A stretch of 60,366 nt of DNA, from NCBI RefSeq assembly GCF_002994615.1, contig NZ_PVNK01000188.1:1-60366 (forward strand), written 5' to 3'. Both the position numbers and the translations under genes were made by a program. This document shows, one piece after another, positions 35,557-46,623 of the stretch. The DNA is from Enhygromyxa salina (GTDB lineage Bacteria > Myxococcota_A > Polyangia > Nannocystales > Nannocystaceae). How positions within the stretch are numbered: position 1 is the stretch's first letter; each line of letters starts with the position of its first letter. The notes beneath the pieces were generated by a model. The model searched no databases. It was not told where the DNA came from and saw only the letters and a list, made by a program, of their open reading frames with translations.

Positions 35557-35726
35557 CAGCCATCCGCCGGGCCGGGTTGGCCGCAGCCGCGCGCTGCGTC
35601 CCCCGGCTTGCGTGGTCCCCGGCCCTCGAGACTGCGCTGAGGCGCCGATGGCACCCGGTATCGGCTGATCTGGGCTCTGGCTCGGTGCGACATGCAAAAG
35701 CGCCGTGCGGATAGTATTTTGCCCCC

Positions 35727-37907
<2,181 letters not shown>

Positions 37908-38513
37908 GTGGACGGGCGCAGCGCAAGCCTCGTGCTCGCGAGCACCTCGCGCTGGCGGGCCGAGCTGCTCGCTCGCCTCGAGCTGCCGTTTGAGACCGCG
38001 GCCCCGAGCTTCGACGAGCGCGGCGAGGATCACCGCTTCGCCGCGCTCGGTCCCCAGCAGTTTGCCCTTCACCTCGCCCGCGGCAAGGCGGCGAGCCTGG
38101 CCGGACGCGACGACAACCCGTGGATCCTCGCGGCCGATCAGCTCGCCGTCCTCGATCGAGCGGACGGCCCGCTGCTCTTGCACAAGCCCGGGACCGAGGC
38201 CCGAGCCGTCGAGCAGCTCATGCGCCTGCGCGGGCGCAGGCATCGGCTCGTGACCGCGGTCGTGCTCACCCGCGCGGGCGTCGAGCACCACGAGATCGAC
38301 GAGCAGCGCCTGACGATGCGGGCGTTCTCGCGGGCCGAGGCCGAGGCCTACGTCGCCCGCCATCGCCCGCTCGCCAGCGCGGGCGCCTACCACATCGAGG
38401 ACGCGGGCATCCGCCTGTTCGAGCGGATCGAGGGCGAGGACTACACGGGGATCATCGGGCTGCCCTTGCTGGCCGTGTGTCGGCTGCTGCGGGCGGCCTC
38501 GCTGCTGGTCTGA
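37908..38513 (+). CDS. maf: Maf/YceF-type nucleoside triphosphate pyrophosphatase
   Basis: A 201-residue house-cleaning pyrophosphatase, GTG start immediately after the kinase stop. The family entry motif LASTSRWRAELL, the Glu/Asp pair before DQ in AADQLAV, HKPGT, and ITLFER-like GIRLFERIEGEDYTGIIGLPL are seen. The C-terminal half resembles the m7GTP-type E. coli YceF more than the dTTP/UTP-type YhdE, so m7GTP hydrolysis is likely but not proven. It is probably co-transcribed with the kinase. Confidence 0.88.
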   Translation: MDGRSASLVLASTSRWRAELLARLELPFETAAPSFDERGEDHRFAALGPQQFALHLARGKAASLAGRDDNPWILAADQLAVLDRADGPLLLHKPGTEARAVEQLMRLRGRRHRLVTAVVLTRAGVEHHEIDEQRLTMRAFSRAEAEAYVARHRPLASAGAYHIEDAGIRLFERIEGEDYTGIIGLPLLAVCRLLRAASLLV

Positions 38514-38578
38514 GGGGCTCGCTTGGGGCTCGCCTGGGGATCCCTTGGAACGGGGCGGGGATCTGCTACTAGCAAGGG

Positions 38579-40039
38579 GTGTCGCGTCTGCCCAAGTCTG
38601 TGCTCGTCTCGGTGCTCGGCGTCGGCGTCGTCCTCGGGGGTTGCTGGAACCGCGAGGCCGTGTGGGAGGCGACCGACGCCCACCGCTCCTCGGTCGCGCG
38701 CCCGGGCGAGAGCGAGGCCGAGCGCCTCTATCGCCACGGGCGCGACTGCATGGACACGCTCGAGCGCGACGACTGCGCGATCGACTACTTCGAGCAGCTC
38801 ATCGCGCTCGAGCCCGATCGCCGCGACCTCGTCGGTGACGCGAGCTTCCGCCTCGTCGAGCTCTATCGCCGCCACGACAAGGCCGACGACGCGACCTTGC
38901 TGCTGCGCAAATTCTGGCAGCTCGGCATGGACTACCGAAGCGCCGGGGTCGTGCCCTACGGGACCCGCTTCGCGCCCGCGACCTTGACCACGATGTTCAT
39001 GGTCGACGTCGCCGCGCTCGAGGCCAGCGGGCTCAACCGCGAGCTGTCGCAAGACGCCAGGGACATGATGTTCACCTGCGACGAGGCCCGGCGTGAGCAG
39101 CTGTCCGAGGCGGCCAAGGCCCGGCGCGAGGCCCGGGAGCAAGAGCGGCTCGCGGCCATGACCGACAAGGAGCGCGAGGACTATCAAAAGCGCCGCAAGC
39201 GGCTCCGCCTCGGTCGCGGCGACGGTGACCGCGACCGCGACGAGACCAAGGAGGACAAGACCGTCTACTCGGCCGGTGGCTTTTGCAAGGTCGCGGCCGC
39301 GCTCGGGCTCGCGGATCCCCGCGACTTCGACAAATTCCTCGGCGCCAGCAACCACGCAGATCAGGCCGAGTCGCTGGCGGTCATGGAGATCGAAGGGCTC
39401 GAGGCCAGGCTCGCCGAGGCCGTGGCGGCCGGGCGCATCGTCGCCGAGCCGGCGCCCGAGATCGAGGGGCGCGAGCTCGACGCGATGACCCAGATCATGC
39501 GCGACAAGCTGCGGGTGTGGACCCTCGTCGACTTCGAGTATCGCGGCGAGCCGGTCCGGCTGCTGAGCTTCGACCGCGACGAGCTGACCCTGGCGCCCGC
39601 GGCCATGGCTCCGGGCCTGCTCCACGCCCGCGCCCACGACCAGACCCGGCTCCACCCCCAGCTGCAAGAGCTGCTCGGCCAGGTCCCGTCCGACGTCACC
39701 TTCATGTCGCTGATCACCCCGAGCGCGACGACAGCCTTCATGTCCGAGCTCGGCGCGATGGCGCGCCTGATGCCCAACCCCGAGGGCCTGATGATCGCCG
39801 CGGTCGTCCACGACTACGCCGGGCTGTTCGTGCGCGTGCCGACCGAGGACTCGGTCAAGGCCTGGGTCCTGCTCTCGCTCGCGCGCCGCCTGATCGACAG
39901 CGACGACGAGGGCGCCCGGGCCGGCGAGGAAGACTTCATGGGCAACCTCGACATCTCCCAGACCCCCGACGGCAAGGCCTTGTTGATGACCAACATCCTG
40001 ACCAAGGCCGCGGTCACCCGGATGTTCCTCGGCGGCTGA
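38579..40039 (+). CDS. Lipoprotein with TPR-like N-terminus
   Basis: A 486-residue protein with a GTG start. A signal peptide ends in lipobox LGGC (Cys about 22). Residues ~45-130 look like one or two tetratricopeptide repeats (AERLYRHGRDCMDTL, CAIDYFEQLIALEPD), followed by a charged region around 180-230 with an Arg/Asp/Lys-rich stretch. The last ~200 residues are alpha/beta with no known motif. It lies 65 bp after the Maf gene on the same strand, so an operon with the kinase and Maf is possible. Confidence 0.7.
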   Translation: MSRLPKSVLVSVLGVGVVLGGCWNREAVWEATDAHRSSVARPGESEAERLYRHGRDCMDTLERDDCAIDYFEQLIALEPDRRDLVGDASFRLVELYRRHDKADDATLLLRKFWQLGMDYRSAGVVPYGTRFAPATLTTMFMVDVAALEASGLNRELSQDARDMMFTCDEARREQLSEAAKARREAREQERLAAMTDKEREDYQKRRKRLRLGRGDGDRDRDETKEDKTVYSAGGFCKVAAALGLADPRDFDKFLGASNHADQAESLAVMEIEGLEARLAEAVAAGRIVAEPAPEIEGRELDAMTQIMRDKLRVWTLVDFEYRGEPVRLLSFDRDELTLAPAAMAPGLLHARAHDQTRLHPQLQELLGQVPSDVTFMSLITPSATTAFMSELGAMARLMPNPEGLMIAAVVHDYAGLFVRVPTEDSVKAWVLLSLARRLIDSDDEGARAGEEDFMGNLDISQTPDGKALLMTNILTKAAVTRMFLGG

Positions 40040-40087
40040 CTCCCAGTGAGCTTGCTTTTGGGTTGGTGATCGTGGCTTGATCGCGCT

Positions 40088-41470
40088 ATGCGCCGGCTCG
40101 AGTACAAGGACGCCAAGTCACACAAATTCTGGGAGCTCCAAGTCGAGGGCGAGGCCTACACGGTCCGCTACGGCAAGGTCGGGACCGACGGCCAGACCCA
40201 GACCAAGACCTGCGCGTCGCCGGCCAAGGCCGAAGCCGAAGCCGAAAAGAAGCTCCGGAGCAAGGTCAAGAAGGGCTACGTCGAGGTCGAGCTCGACGCC
40301 AAGGCCGTGGCCGCGCGGGCCGCGGCCGAGTCCGCGCGCAACCCCGAGCTCGAGGCCGCGATCTTCGACGACCCGAGCGACGACGCGGCCTGGCAGGTCT
40401 ACGGCGACTGGCTGCAGGAGCGCGACGACGCCCACGGCGAGCTGATCTCCCTCGACCTCCAGCGCGCCACGGCCAAGGGCGCGACCAAGACCAAGCTCGA
40501 CGCGCGGATCGAGCAGCTCGAGGCCGAGCACCGCAAGACCTGGCTCGGCGCCGGCCTCGCCAAGCACCTCGCCCACAAGGGCATCGGTGACATCGCCCAG
40601 CTCGAGTGGTCGCGGGGCTACGTCGTCAGCGCGACGATCGGCGGCAGCGACCGGGACTGGACCGGCCCGTCGCCCGACACGATCTTGCGCGCGCTGGTCA
40701 AGTCGCCGGTCTCGACCTTCCTGCGCGAGCTGACGATCGGGACCTCCTACGATGACGACGACTGGATGGGCCGGATGGACAAGAACGTCCAGGCGATCAC
40801 CAAGGCCGGCAGGCTCGAAGCCCTGACGCAGCTGAGCGTGACGGACACCGGGGACTATTGGGACATCTCCTCGACCGTCGTCGGCGACATCGGCAAGGTC
40901 CTGCCGGTCGTGCCGCGCCTGCGCAGCCTCAGCTTGCGCGGCAACCAGATCAACATCGCCAAGCTCGAGCACGCCAAGCTCGAGAGCGTGTCGATCGTGA
41001 CCGGCGGTCTGCCCGGCAAGACCGCGCGCGCGGTCGGCCGCTGCAAGCTGCCCGAGCTGACCCGCCTCGTCGTCTACTTCGGCTCCAACAACTACGGCGC
41101 CAGCGGCTCGATCTCGGACATCCAGCCGCTGCTGACGGGCAAGGGCGTGCCGAAGCTGAGGTACTTGGGCCTGTGCAACGCCGAATTCCAGGACGCGATC
41201 GCCCAGGAATTGGCCAACAGCCCGCTCCTGGCCCAGCTGACCGGCGTCGACATGTCGCTGGGCACGATGACCGACGCTGGCGCGGGGCAGATCCTGAAGG
41301 CGGCCAAGAAGTTCGCCCACCTCGAGCGGCTCGATCTGCGCAAGAACTTCATCTCGGCCGAGGTCTGCGCCCAGCTGAAGGCCGCGCTGCCCCAGGTCGA
41401 GGTCGGCGGTCAGGAGCCGCCCTCGGAGTACGAAGGGCAGCTGTACTACTACGTCAGCGTCGGCGAGTGA
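40088..41470 (+). CDS. WGR-domain and leucine-rich-repeat protein
   Basis: A 460-residue protein with an ATG start. The N-terminal WGR domain (about 2-75) has the YGKVGTDGQT motif of DNA-repair-associated WGR modules. Next comes a TIGR02996-type repeat-companion domain (~88-150) with DPSDDAAWQVYGDWLQERDD, shown here as two parts DPSDDAAWQVYGD and WLQERDD. The remaining ~300 residues hold several leucine-rich-repeat-like units (LRSLSLRGNQI, LERLDLRKNFI). Such proteins are numerous in myxobacteria, and their partners are unknown. No signal peptide; cytoplasmic. Confidence 0.85.
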   Translation: MRRLEYKDAKSHKFWELQVEGEAYTVRYGKVGTDGQTQTKTCASPAKAEAEAEKKLRSKVKKGYVEVELDAKAVAARAAAESARNPELEAAIFDDPSDDAAWQVYGDWLQERDDAHGELISLDLQRATAKGATKTKLDARIEQLEAEHRKTWLGAGLAKHLAHKGIGDIAQLEWSRGYVVSATIGGSDRDWTGPSPDTILRALVKSPVSTFLRELTIGTSYDDDDWMGRMDKNVQAITKAGRLEALTQLSVTDTGDYWDISSTVVGDIGKVLPVVPRLRSLSLRGNQINIAKLEHAKLESVSIVTGGLPGKTARAVGRCKLPELTRLVVYFGSNNYGASGSISDIQPLLTGKGVPKLRYLGLCNAEFQDAIAQELANSPLLAQLTGVDMSLGTMTDAGAGQILKAAKKFAHLERLDLRKNFISAEVCAQLKAALPQVEVGGQEPPSEYEGQLYYYVSVGE

Positions 41471-41528
41471 GGGCTCGTCTCGCTGGGGACATAGGTCGTC
41501 TCGGGATCTCTTGTTACGGTTCTAGCTG

Positions 41529-43235
41529 ATGTCGACCGCCGACCGCCCCAACATCCGCGCCGCCCGCGGCACCGAGCTCACGTGCAAGGGCTGGGTCCAG
41601 GAGGCCGCGCTGCGCATGCTGATGAACAACCTCGACCGCGAGGTCGCCGAGGCGCCCGAGGACCTGGTCGTCTACGGCGGGACCGGCAAGGCCGCGCGCT
41701 CGTGGCCCGACTACCACCGGATCGTCGCCTCGCTGCGCAGCCTCGAGTCCGACGAGACCCTGCTGATCCAAAGCGGCCGCGCGGTCGGGATCTTCAAGAC
41801 CCACGCCGACGCGCCGCGGGTGCTGCTGGCCAACTCGCTGCTCGTGCCCAAGTGGGCGACCTGGCAAGAGCACGAGCGCCTCGCGGCCCTCGGCCTGACC
41901 ATGTTCGGGCAGATGACCGCGGGCAGCTGGATCTACATCGGCACCCAGGGCATCTTGCAGGGCACCTACGAGACCTTCGTGGCCTGCGGGCGCCAGCGCT
42001 TTGGCGGGGACCTGGCCGGCAAGCTGATCGTCACCGGCGGGCTCGGGGGCATGGGCGGCGCGCAGCCGCTGGCCGCGACCATGGCCGGGGCCGCGTGCCT
42101 GTGCGTCGAGGTCGACCCCGATCGCATCGCCCGGCGGCTCGAGCACAAATATTTGATGCGCAGCACCAGCTCCCTCGACGAGGCCCTGGCCTGGCTCGAC
42201 GAGGCCCGCGCGAGCAAGCAGGCCCTCAGCGTCGGGCTCGAGGGCAACTGCGCCGAGGTCCTGCCCGAGCTGGTCCGGCGCGGGCGGATCCCCGACATCG
42301 TCACGGATCAGACTTCGGCCCACGACCCCCTCGGCGGCTACGTGCCGGGCGGCATGAGCCTGGCCGCGGCGCGCTCGCTCCGGACCGAAGACCCCGACGA
42401 GTACGTCCGCCGCTCGATCGCGGCGATGGGCACCCACGTCCGCGCGATGCGGGACATGCAGGACAAGGGCGCGGTCGCGTTCGACTACGGCAACAACATC
42501 CGGGCCTACGCGGTCGAGGCCGGGGTCGAGGACGCGTTCGAGATCAAGGGCTTCATCCCCGAGTACATCCGCCCGCTCTTTTGCGAGGGCAAGGGCCCGT
42601 TTCGCTGGGCCGCCCTGTCGGGCAAGCCCGAGGACATCTACAAGACCGACAAGGCGATCCTCGACCTGTTCCCCGAGGACGAGGCCCTGCGCCGCTGGAT
42701 CGAGCTCGCGGGCGAGCAGGTCGCGTGGCAGGGCCTGCCCGCCAGGATCTGCTGGCTCGGCTACGGCGAGCGTCACCGCGCCGGCTTGAAGTTCAACGAG
42801 ATGGTCCGCAGCGGCGAGCTCGAGGCCCCGATCGTGATCGGCCGCGACCACCTCGACTGTGGCTCGGTCGCCTCGCCCAACCGCGAGACCGAGGCGATGA
42901 AGGACAGCTCCGACGCGGTCGCCGACTGGCCGATCTTGAACGCCCTGATCAACACGGCGGCCGGGGCCAGCTGGGTCTCGGTTCACCACGGCGGCGGCGT
43001 CGGCATGGGCTACAGCATCCACGCGGGCATGGTCGTGGTCGCCGACGGCAGCGAGGACGCGGCGCGTCGGCTCGAGCGCGTGCTCCACAGCGATCCGGGC
43101 ATGGGCATCGTCCGCCACGTCGACGCCGGCTACGAAGAGGCGCTCGAGTTCGCCAAGCGCTACGGCGTCAAGATCCCCGGGGTGACCGTGGCGACCGAGC
43201 CGGTCTCGGACACCTGGCCCAAGGACGAGTCATGA
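41529..43235 (+). CDS. hutU: Urocanate hydratase
   Basis: A 568-residue enzyme of histidine degradation, converting urocanate to imidazolone propionate with bound NAD+. The NAD-binding GGLGGMGGAQPL (about residues 174-185), the catalytic Cys/Tyr region FDYGNNIRAYA, and GRDHLDCGSVASP near the C-terminus are family signatures. Length fits (~555-570). The stop overlaps the next gene by 4 bp (ATGA), so hutU and hutI are an operon; hutH and hutC are not in the window. Confidence 0.96.
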   Translation: MSTADRPNIRAARGTELTCKGWVQEAALRMLMNNLDREVAEAPEDLVVYGGTGKAARSWPDYHRIVASLRSLESDETLLIQSGRAVGIFKTHADAPRVLLANSLLVPKWATWQEHERLAALGLTMFGQMTAGSWIYIGTQGILQGTYETFVACGRQRFGGDLAGKLIVTGGLGGMGGAQPLAATMAGAACLCVEVDPDRIARRLEHKYLMRSTSSLDEALAWLDEARASKQALSVGLEGNCAEVLPELVRRGRIPDIVTDQTSAHDPLGGYVPGGMSLAAARSLRTEDPDEYVRRSIAAMGTHVRAMRDMQDKGAVAFDYGNNIRAYAVEAGVEDAFEIKGFIPEYIRPLFCEGKGPFRWAALSGKPEDIYKTDKAILDLFPEDEALRRWIELAGEQVAWQGLPARICWLGYGERHRAGLKFNEMVRSGELEAPIVIGRDHLDCGSVASPNRETEAMKDSSDAVADWPILNALINTAAGASWVSVHHGGGVGMGYSIHAGMVVVADGSEDAARRLERVLHSDPGMGIVRHVDAGYEEALEFAKRYGVKIPGVTVATEPVSDTWPKDES

Positions 43236-44509
43236 CCGGGCCGCGCCCGGGGACGATCGCGCTGACCGACGCCGCGCAGGTCCTCACGCTGGCCGGACCC
43301 GCGGGCGCCCGCGCGGGCGCCGAGATGCGCGAGCTCGGGATCCTCGAGCACGCGACCCTCGTGATCGAGGACAAAAAGCTGGCGTGGGTCGGCGCTCACG
43401 AGCAGTTCACGGCCAGGCGCGAGGCCGGCGAGTTCGCCGGGGCCCAGGTCCACGACTGCCGCGGCAAGGTCCTGATGCCCGCGCTCGTCGACCCGCACAC
43501 GCACCTGGTCTGGGCCGGCGATCGCCGCGACGAGCTCGAGCTGCGCCTGCGCGGGGCCGACTACGAGGAGATCTTCGCGGCCGGCGGCGGGATCTTGTCG
43601 AGCGTCCGCCAGACCCGAGCCGCGAGCGAGGACCAGCTCTACGGCCAGAGCCTGGCCCGGATCACCCGGATGCGCGCGTGCGGGGCCACGACCTTCGAGA
43701 TCAAGAGCGGCTACGGTCTCGAGCTCGAGGCCGAGCTTCGTCAGCTCCGGGTCGCGAGGCGGCTGCGCGACGAGGCCGGGTTTCGGATCAAGACCACCTG
43801 CCTGGCGGCGCACGCGATCCCCGAGGAGGCCCGGGGCAGCGAGGCCGCCCGCGCGAGCTTCATTGAGCGGATCTGCGAGCAGATCTTGCCGGCCGTGGTC
43901 GAGGCGGGCCTCGCCGACTACGCCGACGTGTTTTGCGATCGCGGCGCGTTCACCAGGGACGAGGCGGCCAAGGTCCTGGCCCGGGCCGTCGCGCTCGGGC
44001 TCGAGCTCCGGGTCCACGCCAACGAGTTCGGTCACACGGGCGGGGCCGAGCTCGCCGCCGAATTTCGTGCGCGCTCGGCCGACCACCTCCTGCACCTGTC
44101 CGACGGTGAGCGCGCCGCCCTGCGCGAGGCCGGCGTGACCGCGACCTTGCTGCCGGGCACGTCGCTGGTCCTGGCCAAGCCCTACGCCAACGGCCGGGCC
44201 CTGGTCGAGGCCGGCGTGCCCGTCGCCGTGGCCTCGGACTGCAACCCGGGCTCGTGCGCGCTCGAGAACCTCGCCATGGTCCTCGGGCTCGCGTGCTACG
44301 GGTGCAAGCTGACGCCGGCCGAGGCGATCGTCGCGGCGACCCATAACGCCGCGGTGTCCCTCGGGTTGGGCGATGAGGTGGGGCGCCTCGCGCCGGGCCT
44401 CGACGCCGACTTGTTGGTGCTCGAGACCGACGACTATCGCGATCTCGTCTATCATGCTGGCTCTCCGCTCGTGCGCGAGGTTTGGTCTCGCGGTCAACGA
44501 GTGGCCTGA
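43232..44509 (+). CDS. hutI: Imidazolonepropionase
   Basis: A 425-residue amidohydrolase that opens the imidazolone ring to N-formimino-glutamate. The metal site is DPHTHLVWAGDR (about residues 85-96); HANEF and SDCNPGS are family motifs. Start ATG overlaps the hutU stop. N-terminal ~30 residues are Gly/Ala-rich. It is the second step after hutU. An unrelated small gene begins 6 bp downstream on the same strand. Confidence 0.95.
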   Translation: MTGPRPGTIALTDAAQVLTLAGPAGARAGAEMRELGILEHATLVIEDKKLAWVGAHEQFTARREAGEFAGAQVHDCRGKVLMPALVDPHTHLVWAGDRRDELELRLRGADYEEIFAAGGGILSSVRQTRAASEDQLYGQSLARITRMRACGATTFEIKSGYGLELEAELRQLRVARRLRDEAGFRIKTTCLAAHAIPEEARGSEAARASFIERICEQILPAVVEAGLADYADVFCDRGAFTRDEAAKVLARAVALGLELRVHANEFGHTGGAELAAEFRARSADHLLHLSDGERAALREAGVTATLLPGTSLVLAKPYANGRALVEAGVPVAVASDCNPGSCALENLAMVLGLACYGCKLTPAEAIVAATHNAAVSLGLGDEVGRLAPGLDADLLVLETDDYRDLVYHAGSPLVREVWSRGQRVA

Positions 44510-44514
44510 GCGCC

Positions 44515-44958
44515 GTGAGCACCGAGACACATCCTTCGTTGGCCGAGCGCTACGCGTTGACGCCCGGCGTCGGTGTTGGCCGCATCTGCTTTGGTGATCG
44601 GGTGACCGAGCACCACGATCTGATCTTGCGTGATCCAGAGCCCGAGCACGCGGGCGTCGAAGACTACGCAGAGTACGGCGTGGCCGAGCTCGAAGAGACG
44701 CTGATCCTCTATGTCGACGCCGAGGGGCGCGTCGACTCGGCCAGCTTCTACGAGTTTTGTCTCGTCGAGGGCCACGACCTGATCGGCATGGGCGTCGGCG
44801 AGCTGTTGGTCGTGCTCGGGGTCCCGAGCGCGATCGAGGCCGAGGAGATCGGCCGGGAGGTCGAGCTGCTCTACGCCTACGACGCGCTCGGCCTGACGAT
44901 CTGGACCGTGGAAGGCGAGGTCTGCGTGGTCCAGGCCGGGCGCCCGAGCGCGGGCTAG
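44515..44958 (+). CDS. Small hypothetical protein
   Basis: A 147-residue soluble protein, GTG start chosen 6 bp after the hutI stop; an upstream in-frame start at 44482 would overlap hutI. It contains a hydrophobic-acidic alternation (LILYVDAEGRVDSASFYEF, ELLVVLGVPSAIEAEEIG) and ends WTVEGEVCVVQ. No domain is recognised. Its TAG stop is the CTAG end of the 166-bp element (copy 2). It may belong to the hut transcript by position only. Confidence 0.6.
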   Translation: MSTETHPSLAERYALTPGVGVGRICFGDRVTEHHDLILRDPEPEHAGVEDYAEYGVAELEETLILYVDAEGRVDSASFYEFCLVEGHDLIGMGVGELLVVLGVPSAIEAEEIGREVELLYAYDALGLTIWTVEGEVCVVQAGRPSAG

Positions 44959-45120
44959 CAGCCCGGGGTGCAATGCCTCGCGCCGTCTCGCTTGGCCTTT
45001 TCGCCGATGGCTTTGTCGCCAAAACTTGCAGTACGCCCGGTACAGCGGCGTTTTGGCTTCGCGCCCTCGGCAAAAATTCCGGCGCGAGGCGACACGATGC
45101 ATTGCACCCCGGGCTGCTAG
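44955..45120. mobile_element. 166-bp CTAG-flanked inverted-repeat element (copy 2)
   Basis: Same length and ends as copy 1 but inserted in the opposite orientation. CTAG lies at 44955-44958 and 45117-45120. These CTAGs form the TAG stop codons of the two converging flanking genes (plus strand ending 44958, minus strand ending 45117). Confidence 0.92.
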
Positions 45121-45680
45121 CGATAGGGATCGATCGACGCGCTCAGCAGCGCCCGCTCGAACCGCCTCAGCTCCAGGATCGCCCGGCGCAGCTCCGCCCA
45201 GATCAGGTCCAGGTCGGGCGCTTGCGCGAACACGACCTGCTCCCACACGTCGGTGGTTCGATCGCAGCCGAACAACACCCGCCGAAAGGGCGCAACCGAG
45301 AGACCGAGCTCACCGAGCAGCAGCTGGTCTTTGGGCTCGAGTCGGCGCAGCGTTCGCAGCCAGTCCCAGATCGCGCGCCGGACCTCGTAGAGGGCCGAGT
45401 CGTACTCGTCGCAGCGCTGCCGCCTCGCCCACGGGGTCTCGGAGATCAGCGGCGCCCGAACCCGCCGGACGGGTGTCTCGAGCTCGAGCCTGAGCCGGTG
45501 GGTCTCGCGCGCGAGGGCGGCCAGGGCCGGGCTGAGGTGCTCGGGGATCTGGAGCACGTCGCTGTTGGCCTCGTCGAGCTCGCGCGCGAGCTCCTGCTCA
45601 CGCTGGTGGCGTCGCCACCACCGGTAGCCCAAGTAGATCGGGACCGCCGCTCCGCCCGTTGCGGTGACGGCCCAACTCAT
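45117..45680 (-). CDS. Single-helix membrane protein, paralogue of the gene at 31067
   Basis: A 187-residue protein, ATG start. The N-terminal helix (about 4-20) is followed by a basic YRWWRRHQRE segment and a helical domain sharing LARETHRLRLELETPVR, IWDWLRTLRRLEPKD and a final DPYR with the protein at 31067-31582. No family is recognised. The stop codon lies in the CTAG of the 166-bp element. Confidence 0.6.
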   Translation of the reverse strand: MSWAVTATGGAAVPIYLGYRWWRRHQREQELARELDEANSDVLQIPEHLSPALAALARETHRLRLELETPVRRVRAPLISETPWARRQRCDEYDSALYEVRRAIWDWLRTLRRLEPKDQLLLGELGLSVAPFRRVLFGCDRTTDVWEQVVFAQAPDLDLIWAELRRAILELRRFERALLSASIDPYR

Positions 45681-45802
45681 CGCGGCTCCGGTCGACGCAT
45701 CGGCGGCCTCACATCTACAACGTGAACGAAGTCGAGCCCGCTCGCCAAGCGCAGCGCGTCTGTGCGCTCAGCTGAGCCTCAACTGCGCCGTCGCAGGTGT
45801 GT

Positions 45803-46573
45803 ATGCTGGCGCTCGTGACCCGAATTCAGACCAGCTTGCTGATCGCGGTGTTGCTCACCGCATGCGCGAAGGACAGCGCCCCGGGCGCGGATGCCGGGCC
45901 GAGCAAAGACAGTGGTCAAAAGGCCACCGCCACGCCTTCGGCCGTCAGCGGTCCGGCCCAGGACGCCGCGGGCACGACCCTCGGTCGGATCGAGGCGAGC
46001 GAGCACATCAACCTCAACGCGCTCGTCAACAAGACCGCCGCCGAGGTCGACGCGGTCCTCGGCTCGCCCTCGGACACTGGCTCGGACCGGATCTCGTGCG
46101 TGCGCTTCGTGCCCAAGCGAGTGTTCTTCGCCTGCGAGCAGGAGATCCGCGTGTACGAGCACCCGCAGTTCGAGCAGATCCGCGTGGAGTTCGAGGACGG
46201 GCGCGCGGCGGTGGTCGCCATCTCGGGGCTCCCGGGCGAGGGAGCGTTTGAGCCAGACGCCGCGCTCGCCTCCGTCGGTCTGGTGCTGCCCGACGCGCCC
46301 CACCACGACAACCCGGCCCTGGGCATGGGCGGGGAGCCGGGGGACGTGGTCGATCGCTGGGAGTGGAGCAACAGCCGCGCGCGCCTCCGGATCGACGGCC
46401 TCGAGCACCGCGTCCGGCTGTCGACCGTCAACGGCGAGTGGAGCCGGTCGAAGCTGGAGATCATCATCAACCACCCGCTCAACGACGCGCAGAAGGCCAA
46501 GATCAAGCCGGTCCGCGGCGCCGAGCCGGCCGCGCCCGAGCCCGAGGTCAGCGTCGGCGAACCAGCGAATTAG
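45803..46573 (+). CDS. Lipoprotein of unknown function
   Basis: A 256-residue protein; ATG at 45803 or GTG at 45815 gives a signal peptide with lipobox LLTAC (Cys about 20). A Ser/Asp/Gly linker is followed by one globular domain of ~190 residues (ASEHINLNALVNKTAAEVDAVLG, here as NLNALVNKTAAEVDAVLG) and an acidic tail. The pattern of a short beta-rich domain starting with a helix and 'VLGSPSD' resembles SmpA/BamE-like or similar fold proteins, but the match is weak. It is followed by a family A fragment. Confidence 0.65.
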   Translation: MLALVTRIQTSLLIAVLLTACAKDSAPGADAGPSKDSGQKATATPSAVSGPAQDAAGTTLGRIEASEHINLNALVNKTAAEVDAVLGSPSDTGSDRISCVRFVPKRVFFACEQEIRVYEHPQFEQIRVEFEDGRAAVVAISGLPGEGAFEPDAALASVGLVLPDAPHHDNPALGMGGEPGDVVDRWEWSNSRARLRIDGLEHRVRLSTVNGEWSRSKLEIIINHPLNDAQKAKIKPVRGAEPAAPEPEVSVGEPAN

Positions 46574-46578
46574 CACGT

Positions 46579-46622
46579 TGCCACGCACGGCCGCTTCGCG
46601 GCCGGTCGCTCCCTCGCTCGGG
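46579..46622. repeat. Family A fragment
   Basis: gccacgcacggccgc and cggccggtcgctcc match the core of the 134-bp unit in the same orientation as the right-end copies. It sits between converging genes and contains a GCCGC-ttc-GCGGC hairpin. Confidence 0.7.
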
Positions 46623-46623
46623 C